A DNA stretch of 36,159 nucleotides from Phaeospirillum sp. (GCA_030824585.1 JAVBXM010000037.1:1-36159), one strand, 5' to 3'; shown: positions 8,921 through 16,734, counted from the stretch's first letter. Program-made: numbers and translations. The notes: generated by a model not told the origin, from the letters alone.

Positions 8921-11317
8921 ATGTCCGACGAATTGCTGATCAAGGCCCAGGCCGAGCATCGCGGGGGCAACGTCGCCGCCGCCGAACTCCTCTACCGCGC
9001 CGTCCTGGCGGCCGCGCCCGATCACGTTGAGGCACTCTACGCCTTCGGGGTGCTGCTGGCCCAGACCGGGCGGTTGCCTCAATCCCTCGATCATCTTGGC
9101 CGTGCGGCGCTCCTGGCGCCCGAAGACAGCCGGATCGGCCGCAACTTCGCCCTGGTGCTGCAGGCCGCCGGGCGGCTGGAGGAGGCCGAGCGGGAATTCC
9201 TGCGGCTGCGCGCCCGCGAACCGGAGCGCCCCGAGTATCGTTTCGGACTCGGTCTGGTAATCTCGTCCCAGGGACGCTTCGCCGAGGCCGTCGACCATTT
9301 CCGCGACGGACTGGCCCTGGCGCCGCAGGATGTGGAGGCCCGCTGCAATCTCGGGCTGGCCTGCCGGGCCGCCGGGCGCCTGGAGGAAGCCATCGACGCC
9401 TTCGCCAAGGCGGTGGAGCTGGCCCCCGGCATGGCCAAGGCCCATGGCAACCTGGGGGGCGCCCTGTTCGCCGTCGGCCGCTGGGCCGATGCCGTGGCCG
9501 CCTGGACGCGGGCCCTGGCGTTGGAGCCCAACCATGCCGAGGTCCGCGCCGACATGGGGGTGGCCCTGGCCAAGCTCGGCCGGCTGGAGGAGGCCGCGGA
9601 GTGCTTCCGGCATGCCATGGCGCTTGATCCCGGCAATCCCACCCATGGCTACAATTTCGGCCGGGCCTTGCAGGATCTTGGGCGGCAGGCCGAGGCGGCC
9701 GAGGCTTATGAAAAAGTGCTGGCCATCGCCCCGGACCACGTCTCGGCCCATCTGAACAGCGGGGTGATCTTCAAGAAGCTCGGCCAGTACGAGCGGGCCG
9801 TCGCCGCCTATGACCGGGTGGTGGAGCTGGACCCCGGCAACGGCCAGGCCCAGCTCAACCGCGGCAAGGCGCTATACGAGATGGGGCGGCTCGAGGAAGC
9901 CCTGGCCGCCTACGACACGGCCCGGCGGTTGCTGCCCAACGATGCCGACGCGCTGAGCGAGGCGATCAACCTGCGCAAGAACATGGCCGACTGGAACGGG
10001 CTGGAGGCGGCCGAGGAGGAATGCCGCCGCATGATCGCCGACGGCGTGGCGGGCATCGATCCGCTGGTGTTCCAGTCCATTCCCGCCACTGCGGCCGAAC
10101 AGCTTCGCTGCGGCCAGTTGTGGGGGCGGATGATCACCATGGACCGGGCCCAGGCCGTCCGTGGCGTGGCGCTTGCCGCTCATTCGCTGCCGGCGGCGGG
10201 GGCCAAGCTGCGCCTGGGCTACATCTCCGCCGATTTCCGCACCCATGCCGTCGCCCATCTGATGGCCGGGGTATTCGAGCGGCATAACCGTTCCCGTTTC
10301 GACGTGTCGGCCTATTCCATCGGCCCGTTCGAGGACAGCGCCATGCGCCGCCGCCTGGAAGCCGCCTTCGACCGCTTCGTTGACCTGGAACACGTGGGGT
10401 CGGGCGAGGCGGCGCGGCGCATCCACGCCGACGGGATCGACATCCTGGTGGACCTGACCGGCTATACCAAGCGTTGCCGCCCGGAGATCCTTGCGTGCCG
10501 CCCGGCCCCCATCCAGGTCAACTTCCTGGGCTTCACCGGAACCATGGGGGTGGACTGGATGGACTACATCCTGACCGACGCCTTTGCCGTCCCCCTGGAA
10601 CTCCAGGGTTGCTTCGCCGAGAAGCTGGTGCATCTGCCCCATTGCTACATGCCGTTCGGCGATCTCGCTCCGGTGGGCGAGCCGCAGCAGCCGCGCGGCG
10701 CCTATGGCCTGCCGGACGATGCCTTCGTCTATTGCGGTTTCAACAATCCGTTCAAGTTCCGGCCGGAAACGTTCGACCTGTGGGCCGACATCCTGCGTGC
10801 CGTTCCCAAGAGCGTCCTGTGGCTGCGCGAGGACAGCCCGCAAAGCCGGGACAATCTCGGCCGCGAGATCGCCGCCCGGGGCATCGATCCGGCCAGGCTG
10901 GTTTTCGCCCAGCGCACCGACTTTGCCGAGCACCTGGCGCGGCACCGCCACGCCGACCTGTTCCTGGATTGTCTGCCCTACAATGCCCATACCACCGCCT
11001 GCGACGCCCTGTGGGCCGGGCTGCCGGTCTTGACGCGGGTGGGGGAGGTGTTCGCCGGCCGGGTGGCCGGCAGCCTGCTGACCGCTCTGGGGTTGCCGGA
11101 GCTGATCACCCGGTCGGCGGAGGAGTATAGGGATCAGGCCATTCGCCTGGCCAACCAGCCGGAAGCCCTGCGGGCGCTCAAGGCCAGGCTGGAGGCCGGC
11201 CATGCCGCTTCGCCGCTGTTCAGCACCGAGACCTTTACCCGCAATCTGGAAAAGGCCTATGCCCAGATGGCGCGGCGCCGGGGCTCCGGGCTGCCGCCCG
11301 AAGCCTTCGCCGTGTGA
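8921..11317 (+). CDS. TPR protein with O-GlcNAc transferase (GT41/SPINDLY-like) domain
   Basis: A 798-residue cytoplasmic protein. Residues 1 to about 380 are tandem TPR units (repeated patterns such as GRLEEAEREFLRLRAREPE and LGQYERAVAAYDRVVELDP). From about 408 to 790 comes a GT41 glycosyltransferase domain: LRLGYISADFRTHAVAHLM with a probable catalytic histidine at 442, DILVDLTGYTKRCRPEI, RPAPIQVNFLGFTGTMG, and LFLDCLPYNAHTTACDALWAGLPVLTRVG. This is the architecture of eukaryotic OGT and plant SPINDLY and of bacterial flagellin or adhesin glycosyltransferases. The acceptor protein and the sugar are not known; no sugar-nucleotide genes are adjacent. ATG 8921 has a GGGGAGGGGCGGC site before it. 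It is monocistronic by position. Confidence 0.93.
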   Translation: MSDELLIKAQAEHRGGNVAAAELLYRAVLAAAPDHVEALYAFGVLLAQTGRLPQSLDHLGRAALLAPEDSRIGRNFALVLQAAGRLEEAEREFLRLRAREPERPEYRFGLGLVISSQGRFAEAVDHFRDGLALAPQDVEARCNLGLACRAAGRLEEAIDAFAKAVELAPGMAKAHGNLGGALFAVGRWADAVAAWTRALALEPNHAEVRADMGVALAKLGRLEEAAECFRHAMALDPGNPTHGYNFGRALQDLGRQAEAAEAYEKVLAIAPDHVSAHLNSGVIFKKLGQYERAVAAYDRVVELDPGNGQAQLNRGKALYEMGRLEEALAAYDTARRLLPNDADALSEAINLRKNMADWNGLEAAEEECRRMIADGVAGIDPLVFQSIPATAAEQLRCGQLWGRMITMDRAQAVRGVALAAHSLPAAGAKLRLGYISADFRTHAVAHLMAGVFERHNRSRFDVSAYSIGPFEDSAMRRRLEAAFDRFVDLEHVGSGEAARRIHADGIDILVDLTGYTKRCRPEILACRPAPIQVNFLGFTGTMGVDWMDYILTDAFAVPLELQGCFAEKLVHLPHCYMPFGDLAPVGEPQQPRGAYGLPDDAFVYCGFNNPFKFRPETFDLWADILRAVPKSVLWLREDSPQSRDNLGREIAARGIDPARLVFAQRTDFAEHLARHRHADLFLDCLPYNAHTTACDALWAGLPVLTRVGEVFAGRVAGSLLTALGLPELITRSAEEYRDQAIRLANQPEALRALKARLEAGHAASPLFSTETFTRNLEKAYAQMARRRGSGLPPEAFAV

Positions 11318-11340
11318 CGAGAGCCGGATGCTTTGAGGTC

Positions 11341-11611
11341 GAATCGCTTCGCGATTCGTCCGAGAAGCTGAATCCGCCTCTAATCAATAAGGTAGAGCGC
11401 GCCGATCCATTGTCATCGCGCTCTAGGACCAATCGACATTCAAGCGGACAGGTCGTGGAATGGGACACAGATGAACACAGATTCCCGCTACGCGGGACAC
11501 AGATAATAGATTCTCTCAATTTGTCTGTGTTTATCTGTGTCTGAATTTTCTGTATGGAAGGCATTCTAGCCCGAAATCAGCAATCAGCCCAATTCCCTGA
11601 ATGTCGATTGG
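11341..11611. repeat. Gene-free composite of nested inverted repeats
   Basis: Intergenic stretch 11318-11613 holds no gene. In order it contains: a hairpin GAATCGC/GCGATTC (11341-11357); a stem TAGAGCGCG (11393-11401) / CGCGCTCTA (11417-11425); a 14-bp inverted pair CCAATCGACATTCA (11429-11442) and TGAATGTCGATTGG (11598-11611); and, enclosed by that pair, the CACAGAT long inverted repeat (11464-11541). The whole reads as several intergenic repeats inserted side by side or nested. Confidence 0.75.
11464..11541. repeat. CACAGAT-unit long inverted repeat, copy 1
   Basis: The left arm at 11464-11481 (GACACAGATGAACACAGA) and right arm at 11524-11541 are complementary over 18 bases with one G-T mismatch. 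A further unit GACACAGATA lies near 11495, and a small hairpin CCCGC/GCGGG sits between. The building unit is the decamer GAACACAGAT. The same family occurs at 25358-25468. Confidence 0.85.
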
Positions 11612-11613
11612 CT

Positions 11614-11757
11614 CTAGTCGTGGAGCAAGGTGGTCAGGCCGATGACGGCCCAGCCGAACAAGGTGGAGCCGATCACCGCCCCGGCGATCATCACGGCGGC
11701 ATACCCCAGGACGCGGGGAATGCGGCATCCGGTGGTGCTGGCGGTCTGGGTGGTCAT
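11614..11757 (-). CDS. Small single-span membrane protein (47 residues), unrecognised
   Basis: A 47-residue open frame. It has a polar N-terminus (MTTQTASTTGCRIPR) followed by one long hydrophobic segment (about residues 15-43, LGYAAVMIAGAVIGSTLFGW and onwards) ending in a short polar tail. The ATG at 11757 is preceded by GAGG seven bases upstream, and further upstream is a good promoter (11791-11819), which is better support than most short frames have. A longer frame from 11856 is possible but its extra residues overlap the promoter. I do not recognise a family. It could be a small regulatory or stress-related inner-membrane protein. Confidence 0.6.
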   Translation of the reverse strand: MTTQTASTTGCRIPRVLGYAAVMIAGAVIGSTLFGWAVIGLTTLLHD

Positions 11758-11790
11758 GGAAAGCCTCGATCCTTGGTCAGGTGTATGAGC

Positions 11791-11819
11791 CTTATATAAT
11801 TGACCAATGTTAAATTCAA
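11791..11819 (-). promoter_or_regulatory. Promoter with overlapping dyad for the small membrane protein
   Basis: On the minus strand: TTGAAT (11819-11814), 17-base spacer, TATAAG (11796-11791). The -35 overlaps an inverted repeat AATTCAA (11813-11819) / TTGAATT (11824-11830) with a 4-base centre, a possible operator. The stretch is AT-rich against a GC-rich background. Confidence 0.6.
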
Positions 11820-11854
11820 GAATTTGAATTGTTCTGATTCCGGACAGCCCATGC

Positions 11855-11883
11855 AAAAGGCCCGGCCGAAACGGCCGGGCCTT
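11855..11883 (-). terminator. Terminator of the dihydroorotate-dehydrogenase-like gene
   Basis: A 12-bp perfect stem AAGGCCCGGCCG (11857-11868) with its complement (11872-11883), three-base loop, followed on the minus strand by TTTT. It lies 30 bases past the stop codon at 11913. Confidence 0.85.
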
Positions 11884-11912
11884 GTCGCGGACCCTGCCTC
11901 AAGCGAGGAAGG

Positions 11913-12902
11913 TCAGGCGTTGTAGACGCCACCCCGCAGGATGCGGATATAGTTGACCCGGTCGAAGGCGGCGAGATCCTTGGTGGCGCCCCGGCTCATA
12001 TGGCCACGGATGTCGGCGACGGATTCGGCCTCGCGCTCCTTGAGTTCGGAGATCAGGCCGTCGTGCAGGGTCTTCATGTAATCGACCCCGTGGCGCATCA
12101 GGGCCGAGGTGGTCATCACCACGTCGGCGCCGACGAACAGGTACTTCACCACCTCGGCGGCGGTCTGGACGCCCGAGCTGGCGGCGATGGAGGCCTTGAT
12201 CTTGCCGGCCAGGGTGGCGATCCACAGCAGCGGCAGGCGGATCTCGCCCTTGTGGCTGAGCTTGAGGTCGCGGACCAGCTTCAACTCCTCCAGGTCGATG
12301 TCGGGCTGATAGAAGCGGTTGAACAGCACCACGCCGTCCACGCCGGCCTGATCCAGGGTCTTCACCATGTTGCCCACCGAGCTGAAATAGGGGCTGAGCT
12401 TCATGGAGACCGGAATGGAGACCGTTTCCTTCACCGCGTCCAGGATGGCGAGATAACGGGCTTCGACTTCGGCCCCGGTCAGATCGATGTCGGTGGGCAG
12501 CAGGTAGACGTTCAGCTCGACGGCATTGGCGCCGGCCTGTTCCGCCTGCTTGGCGTAATCGGTCCAGCCGGTGCGCGTGGTGCCGTTCAGGCTGGCGATC
12601 ACCGGAATCTCCAGGGCGTCCCGGGTGCGGCGGATCAGGTCGAGATAGTTCTTCGGCCCGGCATTGGCGCTGATATTGGCCGGGAAGTAGGAGAAGGCCT
12701 CGGAATTGCCCTCGCAGACCAGACGCTCGATCTCGTCGATCTCGTTTTCGATGTCTTCTTGGAAGATGGAGGGCAGCACGATGGCCGCCGCGCCGCAATC
12801 CTCCAGCCGGCGGGAATTGCCGAGGTCCAGCGCCAGCGGCGAGGCCGAGACCACCAGGGGATTCTTCAGGTCGAGGCCGAGATAGCGGGTGGCGAGGTTC
12901 AT
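11913..12902 (-). CDS. Dihydroorotate dehydrogenase-like flavoprotein
   Basis: A 329-residue protein with the TIM-barrel fold of class 1 dihydroorotate dehydrogenases: N-terminal TRYLGLDLKNPLVVSASPLA, PVIASLNGTT, a core strand AVELNVYLLPTD, IPVSMKLSPYFSS, GVDGVVLFNRFY and the C-terminal phosphate-binding region VVKYLFVGADVVMTTSALMRHG. True PyrD proteins have a SCPN-type motif after ELN; here the position reads VYLLP, so orotate synthesis is doubtful. Similar paralogs in other bacteria are annotated only as DHOD-like. ATG 12902 is chosen from the conserved start and a GAAGGA site upstream; a longer frame (to 13052) crosses the divergent promoter region. It is transcribed divergently from the gene at 13030. 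Confidence 0.88.
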   Translation of the reverse strand: MNLATRYLGLDLKNPLVVSASPLALDLGNSRRLEDCGAAAIVLPSIFQEDIENEIDEIERLVCEGNSEAFSYFPANISANAGPKNYLDLIRRTRDALEIPVIASLNGTTRTGWTDYAKQAEQAGANAVELNVYLLPTDIDLTGAEVEARYLAILDAVKETVSIPVSMKLSPYFSSVGNMVKTLDQAGVDGVVLFNRFYQPDIDLEELKLVRDLKLSHKGEIRLPLLWIATLAGKIKASIAASSGVQTAAEVVKYLFVGADVVMTTSALMRHGVDYMKTLHDGLISELKEREAESVADIRGHMSRGATKDLAAFDRVNYIRILRGGVYNA

Positions 12903-13029
12903 GGCGGGGCGTCCTTCGTTCCTGGGCGAATGTTGCGCGAGTGAAAGGGTAGACCCGGCCGGGCTCGCGCGGCAAGCCGGAAACGGATATGGTGCCCGCC
13001 GTTGCGATCTTCCAGGTTCTCGGCAAGTC

Positions 13030-14133
13030 ATGCCTCTCTCCTCCGCTTCCAAGCATCTCTGGCTGGCCTTGTCGCCGCATGGTTATGGCCACGCCGCCAT
13101 GACGGCGCCGGTCATCCATGCCTTGCGGCGACGGCGCCCCGACCTGCGCCTCACCATCCAGACCGGCGTGCCCCGGGGCTTTCTCGAGGAGCGCTATGGC
13201 TCCGATTTCCACCATGTGCCCGAGGTTCCCGATTTCGGCCTGAAGATGCTGTCGGCCACCACGGTGGACCTCGACGCCTCGGCGGAGGCCTATCGCCGCA
13301 TGCATGCCGACTTTTCCGCCCTGGTCGGGCGCGAGGCGGCGCTGCTGCGCCAGGCCCGGCCGGACGTGGTGCTGGCCAATGTGCCCTATGTGACCCTGGC
13401 CGCCGCCGCCCGGGCCGGTATTCCGGCGGTGGCGCTCAGTTCCCTGGAATGGGCCGACATCTACCGCCATTACCTGGGCGACCGGCCCGAGGCCGACGCC
13501 GTCTGGGCCGACATGCGGGATGCCTACAACTCGGCCCGGGCGTTCCTGCGGGTTACCCCGGCCATGGATATGCCCTGCCTCGCCAACGTGGTCGACATCG
13601 GCACCGTGGCGCGGAAGGGGCGTGACCGCCGGGGCGAACTGGCCGCCATGGCGCCGGGCCGGCTCGGCCTCGTGGCGTTCGGCGGCATCGACCATGACCT
13701 GCCCATGGACCAATGGCCGCGCCTGGCGGGCTGGACCTGGGCCAGCGCCCAGGATTGCCCGGCCGGCCGCGACGACATCGTTGCCTGGCGCAGTCTCGGC
13801 CTGCCGTTTTCCGATCTGGCCGCCTCGGTGGACGTCATCGTCACCAAGCCGGGCTATGGGACCTTCACCGAAGCGGGATTATCCGGAGTTCCGGTATTGT
13901 ACGTGGCAAGGCCCGACTGGCCGGAATCGCCGGCCATGGACCGGTGGCTGATGGGGCATACCAAGGCGCTGGCGGTCACGGTCGATGACCTGCTCGAACG
14001 GCTTGAATCTCAACTGCGAAAGTTGTTTTCCCTGCGGCCCCAGCCACTTGCCGAGGCCGCCGGCAACGAGGAGGCGGCGGAATTCATCGACCGCCTGCTG
14101 TCCGCCGGGGGCGGCACCTGCGAACGCAGTTGA
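13030..14133 (+). CDS. GT-B glycosyltransferase-like protein
   Basis: A 367-residue protein whose N-terminus LWLALSPHGYGHAAMTAPVIHAL carries the glycine-histidine-glycine loop seen in MurG-like and L-arabinokinase N-terminal GT-B domains. The C-terminal half contains VIVTKPGYGTFTEAGLSGVPVLYVARPDWPE, which matches the nucleotide-sugar binding half of that fold (conserved KPGYGT..EA.). There are no membrane spans. Donor and acceptor are unknown. ATG 13030 fits the domain start; the longer frame would run into the divergent gene at 12902. The 127-base gap between them holds the promoters for both. Confidence 0.8.
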   Translation: MPLSSASKHLWLALSPHGYGHAAMTAPVIHALRRRRPDLRLTIQTGVPRGFLEERYGSDFHHVPEVPDFGLKMLSATTVDLDASAEAYRRMHADFSALVGREAALLRQARPDVVLANVPYVTLAAAARAGIPAVALSSLEWADIYRHYLGDRPEADAVWADMRDAYNSARAFLRVTPAMDMPCLANVVDIGTVARKGRDRRGELAAMAPGRLGLVAFGGIDHDLPMDQWPRLAGWTWASAQDCPAGRDDIVAWRSLGLPFSDLAASVDVIVTKPGYGTFTEAGLSGVPVLYVARPDWPESPAMDRWLMGHTKALAVTVDDLLERLESQLRKLFSLRPQPLAEAAGNEEAAEFIDRLLSAGGGTCERS

Positions 14134-14278
14134 TTGGAGGCGGATTTGTCACGTGGGGGTATCGAAATCCGTTTACCCAATTCATATATGCGTGACATCG
14201 GTTGGCGGTGCCGTGGTACCGGACCGGTGAGGGCTCCCGGTTCGATCTCCTCTTCCGGGATGACCTGCACAGACTCGT

Positions 14279-14317
14279 GGGGCGCGCCCGGTCGGCCTAA
14301 GGGCGCGCCCCGCTTTT
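14279..14317 (+). terminator. Hairpin between glycosyltransferase-like gene and cutA
   Basis: An 11-bp stem GGGGCGCGCCC (14279-14289) / GGGCGCGCCCC (14301-14311), 11-base loop, then GCTTTT. It most likely ends the upstream transcript, but it lies only 29 bases before the cutA start and may act in the leader of that gene. The rest of 14134-14339 shows no gene. Confidence 0.6.
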
Positions 14318-14339
14318 CTGAGGTATGGGGGATAAGCCA

Positions 14340-14657
14340 TTGACGGTAAAAATGATTTACGTGACCGCCCCCGATCGCGAGGCGGCTTTGTCCCTGGCCC
14401 GCACCCTGGTGGGCGAACGTCTGGCGGCCTGCGCCAACGTGCTGGACGGCGCCACCTCGGTCTATTGGTGGGAAGGCAAGGTCTGCGAGGATTCCGAGGC
14501 CGTGCTGATCTGCAAGACCAGGGCGGATTTGGCGGAATCGGTCGTCAAGCGGGTGCGCGAGCTGCATTCCTACGCCTGCCCCTGCGTGGTCGTCCTGCCC
14601 ATCGAGGGCGGCAATCCCGCCTATCTCGAGTGGATCGGGACGGAGACCGGGGGCTGA
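14340..14657 (+). CDS. cutA: Divalent-cation tolerance protein CutA
   Basis: CutA is a small trimeric cytoplasmic protein linked to copper and divalent-ion tolerance. The 105-residue product shows MIYVTAPDREAALSLARTLV, GERLAACANVL, the SVYWWEGKV strand and EAVLICKTRADL, all hallmarks of CutA1. I place the start at TTG 14340, which has a GGGGGAT site eight bases before it; ATG 14325 has its GAGG too close, and ATG 14352 would remove the first strand residues. Its stop is one base from the convergent ispDF stop, with no room for a terminator. Confidence 0.9.
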   Translation: MTVKMIYVTAPDREAALSLARTLVGERLAACANVLDGATSVYWWEGKVCEDSEAVLICKTRADLAESVVKRVRELHSYACPCVVVLPIEGGNPAYLEWIGTETGG

Positions 14658-14658
14658 G

Positions 14659-15813
14659 CTAGCGTGGCAACCAGACCGAGGCCATGGCCTGGGAGGCGAT
14701 GCCCTCCTTGCGGCCGGTGAAGCCCAGGCCTTCGGTGGTGGTGGCCTTGACGCTGACCCGATCTTGGGAAATGCCGAGGATTTCCGCCACCCGCGCCGCC
14801 ATGGCGGCGCGGTGCGGCCCCACCTTGGGGCGTTCGCAGATGATGGTGACGTCCACGTTGACGATGCGGCCGCCCTTGGCGGTGACCAGCGAGCCGGCAT
14901 GGGCGAGGAACTGATCGGAAGCGGCGCCCTTCCACCTGGAATCGGTGGGCGGGAAGTGGTGACCGATGTCGCCCGTCGAGATGGCGCCCAGCACCGCGTC
15001 GGTTAGCGCATGCAGGGCCACGTCGGCGTCGGAATGGCCCTCCAGGCCGGATTCGTGGGGAATTTCCACGCCGCACAGCCAGACGGCCTTCTTGGCCGGG
15101 TCGAAGCGGTGCACGTCGTAGCCCGAGGCCGAGCGCACCTCGCCGGGGCCGTCGAACAGGCGCCGGGCCCGCTCCAGGTCGGCGGCGGTGGTGATCTTGA
15201 CGTTGTCCTCGGCGCCGGCCACCAGTTCCACCGCCAGGCCGGCATTTTCCGCCACGGCGGCGTCGTCGGTCAGCTCAAGGCCGATCACCGCGTGATGGGC
15301 GGCGACGATCTCGGCGTAGCGGAACCCCTGGGGCGTCTGGGCGCGGAACAGGTTGGAGCGGTCCACCGTGTCGGTCACGAAGCCGTCCCGGCCGCGTTTC
15401 AGCGTGTCGGCCACCGGCACGACGGGCAGGGCGCCGGGGTGGTGGTCGAGCGCCCGGATCACCCGGCCGATGGTGCCGTGGTCGATGAAGGGCCGCGCGC
15501 CGTCATGGATCAGCACCTTGGCGGGCCCCAGGTCCTTCAGGCTGTCGAGGCCGAGCCGCACGCTGTCCTGGCGGGTGGCGCCGCCATGCACCGGCTCCAG
15601 CAGGTTGAGGCCGGCGGCGGCCATGTCGTAGAGCTGGCGGTCGTCGGGATGAATCACGGTGCACACCGCGCCGATCTCGGGATTGGTGGCGAAGGCCGCC
15701 AGGGTGTGGCGCAGCACCATGCGCCCGGCCAGGTCGTGGTATTGCTTCGGCAGGTCGCCGCCGAACCGCCGCCCGCGCCCCGCCGCCACCACCAGCACAA
15801 CCGTCTTGGCCAT
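14659..15813 (-). CDS. ispDF: Bifunctional IspD/IspF enzyme of the MEP isoprenoid pathway
   Basis: A 384-residue fusion. The N-terminal part (1 to about 222) is IspD, which makes CDP-methylerythritol: VVLVVAAGRGRRFGGDLPKQY, LIHDGARPF and DTLKR. The C-terminal part (about 226-384) is IspF, which cyclises CDP-ME 2-phosphate: SGYDVHRF with metal ligands Asp233 and His235, GHSDADVALHALTDAVLG, DIGHHFPPTD and KATTTEGLGFTGR. Fused IspDF is common in alphaproteobacteria. ATG 15813 has a GGAGGA site six bases upstream; the long frame upstream of it is a shadow of the opposite gene. The adjacent kinase IspE is not in the window. Confidence 0.96.
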   Translation of the reverse strand: MAKTVVLVVAAGRGRRFGGDLPKQYHDLAGRMVLRHTLAAFATNPEIGAVCTVIHPDDRQLYDMAAAGLNLLEPVHGGATRQDSVRLGLDSLKDLGPAKVLIHDGARPFIDHGTIGRVIRALDHHPGALPVVPVADTLKRGRDGFVTDTVDRSNLFRAQTPQGFRYAEIVAAHHAVIGLELTDDAAVAENAGLAVELVAGAEDNVKITTAADLERARRLFDGPGEVRSASGYDVHRFDPAKKAVWLCGVEIPHESGLEGHSDADVALHALTDAVLGAISTGDIGHHFPPTDSRWKGAASDQFLAHAGSLVTAKGGRIVNVDVTIICERPKVGPHRAAMAARVAEILGISQDRVSVKATTTEGLGFTGRKEGIASQAMASVWLPR

Positions 15814-15871
15814 CACTATCCTCCAGGTAAACAGGGGCGACAGACTATGCGAGAGGACAGGCGCTGTCACC

Positions 15872-15901
15872 CCTTTGCGCCGCCGCAAAGGATGATATAG
15901 T
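15872..15901 (+). promoter_or_regulatory. Extended -10 promoter with overlapping hairpin, predicted leaderless
   Basis: TGATATAGT (15893-15901) is an extended -10 element. An inverted repeat CCTTTGCG (15872-15879) / CGCAAAGG (15884-15891) covers the -35 region. Seven bases after the -10 is the ATG at 15908, so the predicted start point coincides with the start codon. Confidence 0.55.
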
Positions 15902-15907
15902 CCGCCC

Positions 15908-16711
15908 ATGTCGTCCCTGGTTCTCAATATCGTCGCCCTCGTGGCGCTGCTGCCCGCCGCGCTGGTGGCGCTTCGCGCCGGCGAGGGGCGGAGTGTCCAG
16001 TTCCGCTTGTGCCTGGGCCTGGCGGTCGCCGGACCGGCCCTGTGGGCGATTTCCCAGATGAGCGCCCAGTGGCTGACCAGCCTGTCGGCCGCCCTGTGGG
16101 TGTCCATCGCCGCCACGGCCGCCCTGTTCGCCGTCCTGGCCCATGCCACGGCCCAGGGCTGGCGGCTGGCGCCGCTGCTGATGCCGTTCCTGGCCGCGCT
16201 GGGCCTGCTGGCCTCCCTGGTGCAGTGGGTGGAGGCGGCGCCGCCGCTCAACGGGCAGGTGCCCGCCGCCTGGCTGGACCTGCACATCGTCGTTTCGGTC
16301 CTGACCTATGCCTTGCTGACCCTGGCGGCGGTAGCCTCGCTGGCCACTTTCTTGCAGGAGCGCGCCCTGAAGCGCAAGGCGCCCACCACGCTGACCCGCA
16401 TGCTGCCCAGCGTCGCCGACGGCGAGACCCTGGCCGGGCGCCTGCTTTTGGCCTCGGAAGCGGTGCTGGGCCTGGGATTGGCCACCGGCATGGCCACCCA
16501 GTATTTCGAGACCGGGATCGTGCTGGTCCTGTCGCACAAGACCCTGCTGTCCCTGCTGGCCTTCGCCCTGATCGGCCTGCTGCTGATCGGCCACCGGGTG
16601 TGCGGCGTGCGCGGCCGCGTGGCCGCCCGCGTGGTGCTGCTGGCCTATCTGCTGCTCACCCTGGCCTATCCCGGGGTCAAGTTCGTGACACAGGTTCTGG
16701 TGGCGCACTGA
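15908..16711 (+). CDS. YpjD/CcsA-type cytochrome c assembly family membrane protein
   Basis: A 267-residue polytopic membrane protein with about eight hydrophobic spans. The segment WLDLHIVVSVLTYALLTLAAVASLATFLQERALK and the C-terminal SHKTLLSLLAFALIGLLLIGHR match the cytochrome c assembly protein family (PF01578), particularly the YpjD/HemX branch, whose exact job is not settled. The conserved histidines in LDLHIV and LSHKT are candidates for haem ligands. No ribosome-binding site is visible, in keeping with the promoter placed seven bases before the ATG. In many proteobacteria ypjD lies beside ffh; here it precedes dusB. Confidence 0.85.
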   Translation: MSSLVLNIVALVALLPAALVALRAGEGRSVQFRLCLGLAVAGPALWAISQMSAQWLTSLSAALWVSIAATAALFAVLAHATAQGWRLAPLLMPFLAALGLLASLVQWVEAAPPLNGQVPAAWLDLHIVVSVLTYALLTLAAVASLATFLQERALKRKAPTTLTRMLPSVADGETLAGRLLLASEAVLGLGLATGMATQYFETGIVLVLSHKTLLSLLAFALIGLLLIGHRVCGVRGRVAARVVLLAYLLLTLAYPGVKFVTQVLVAH

Positions 16712-16734
16712 ATTGCTTTTTTTCCAGGCAGCTT

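Noticed and set aside
11464-11541. CRISPR array based on repeated CACAGAT units
   Set aside because: Units are tandem and inverted without unique spacers of regular length, and no cas genes are present.
14010-14230. Minus-strand frame with a protein-like segment MSRIYELGKRISIPP
   Set aside because: It overlaps the end of the glycosyltransferase-like gene, has no clear ribosome-binding site and no recognisable domain; the evidence is too thin to call a gene.
14659-16287. Extension of ispDF to 542 residues
   Set aside because: The extra 158 residues are antisense to the ypjD-like gene and the good ribosome-binding site is at 15813.
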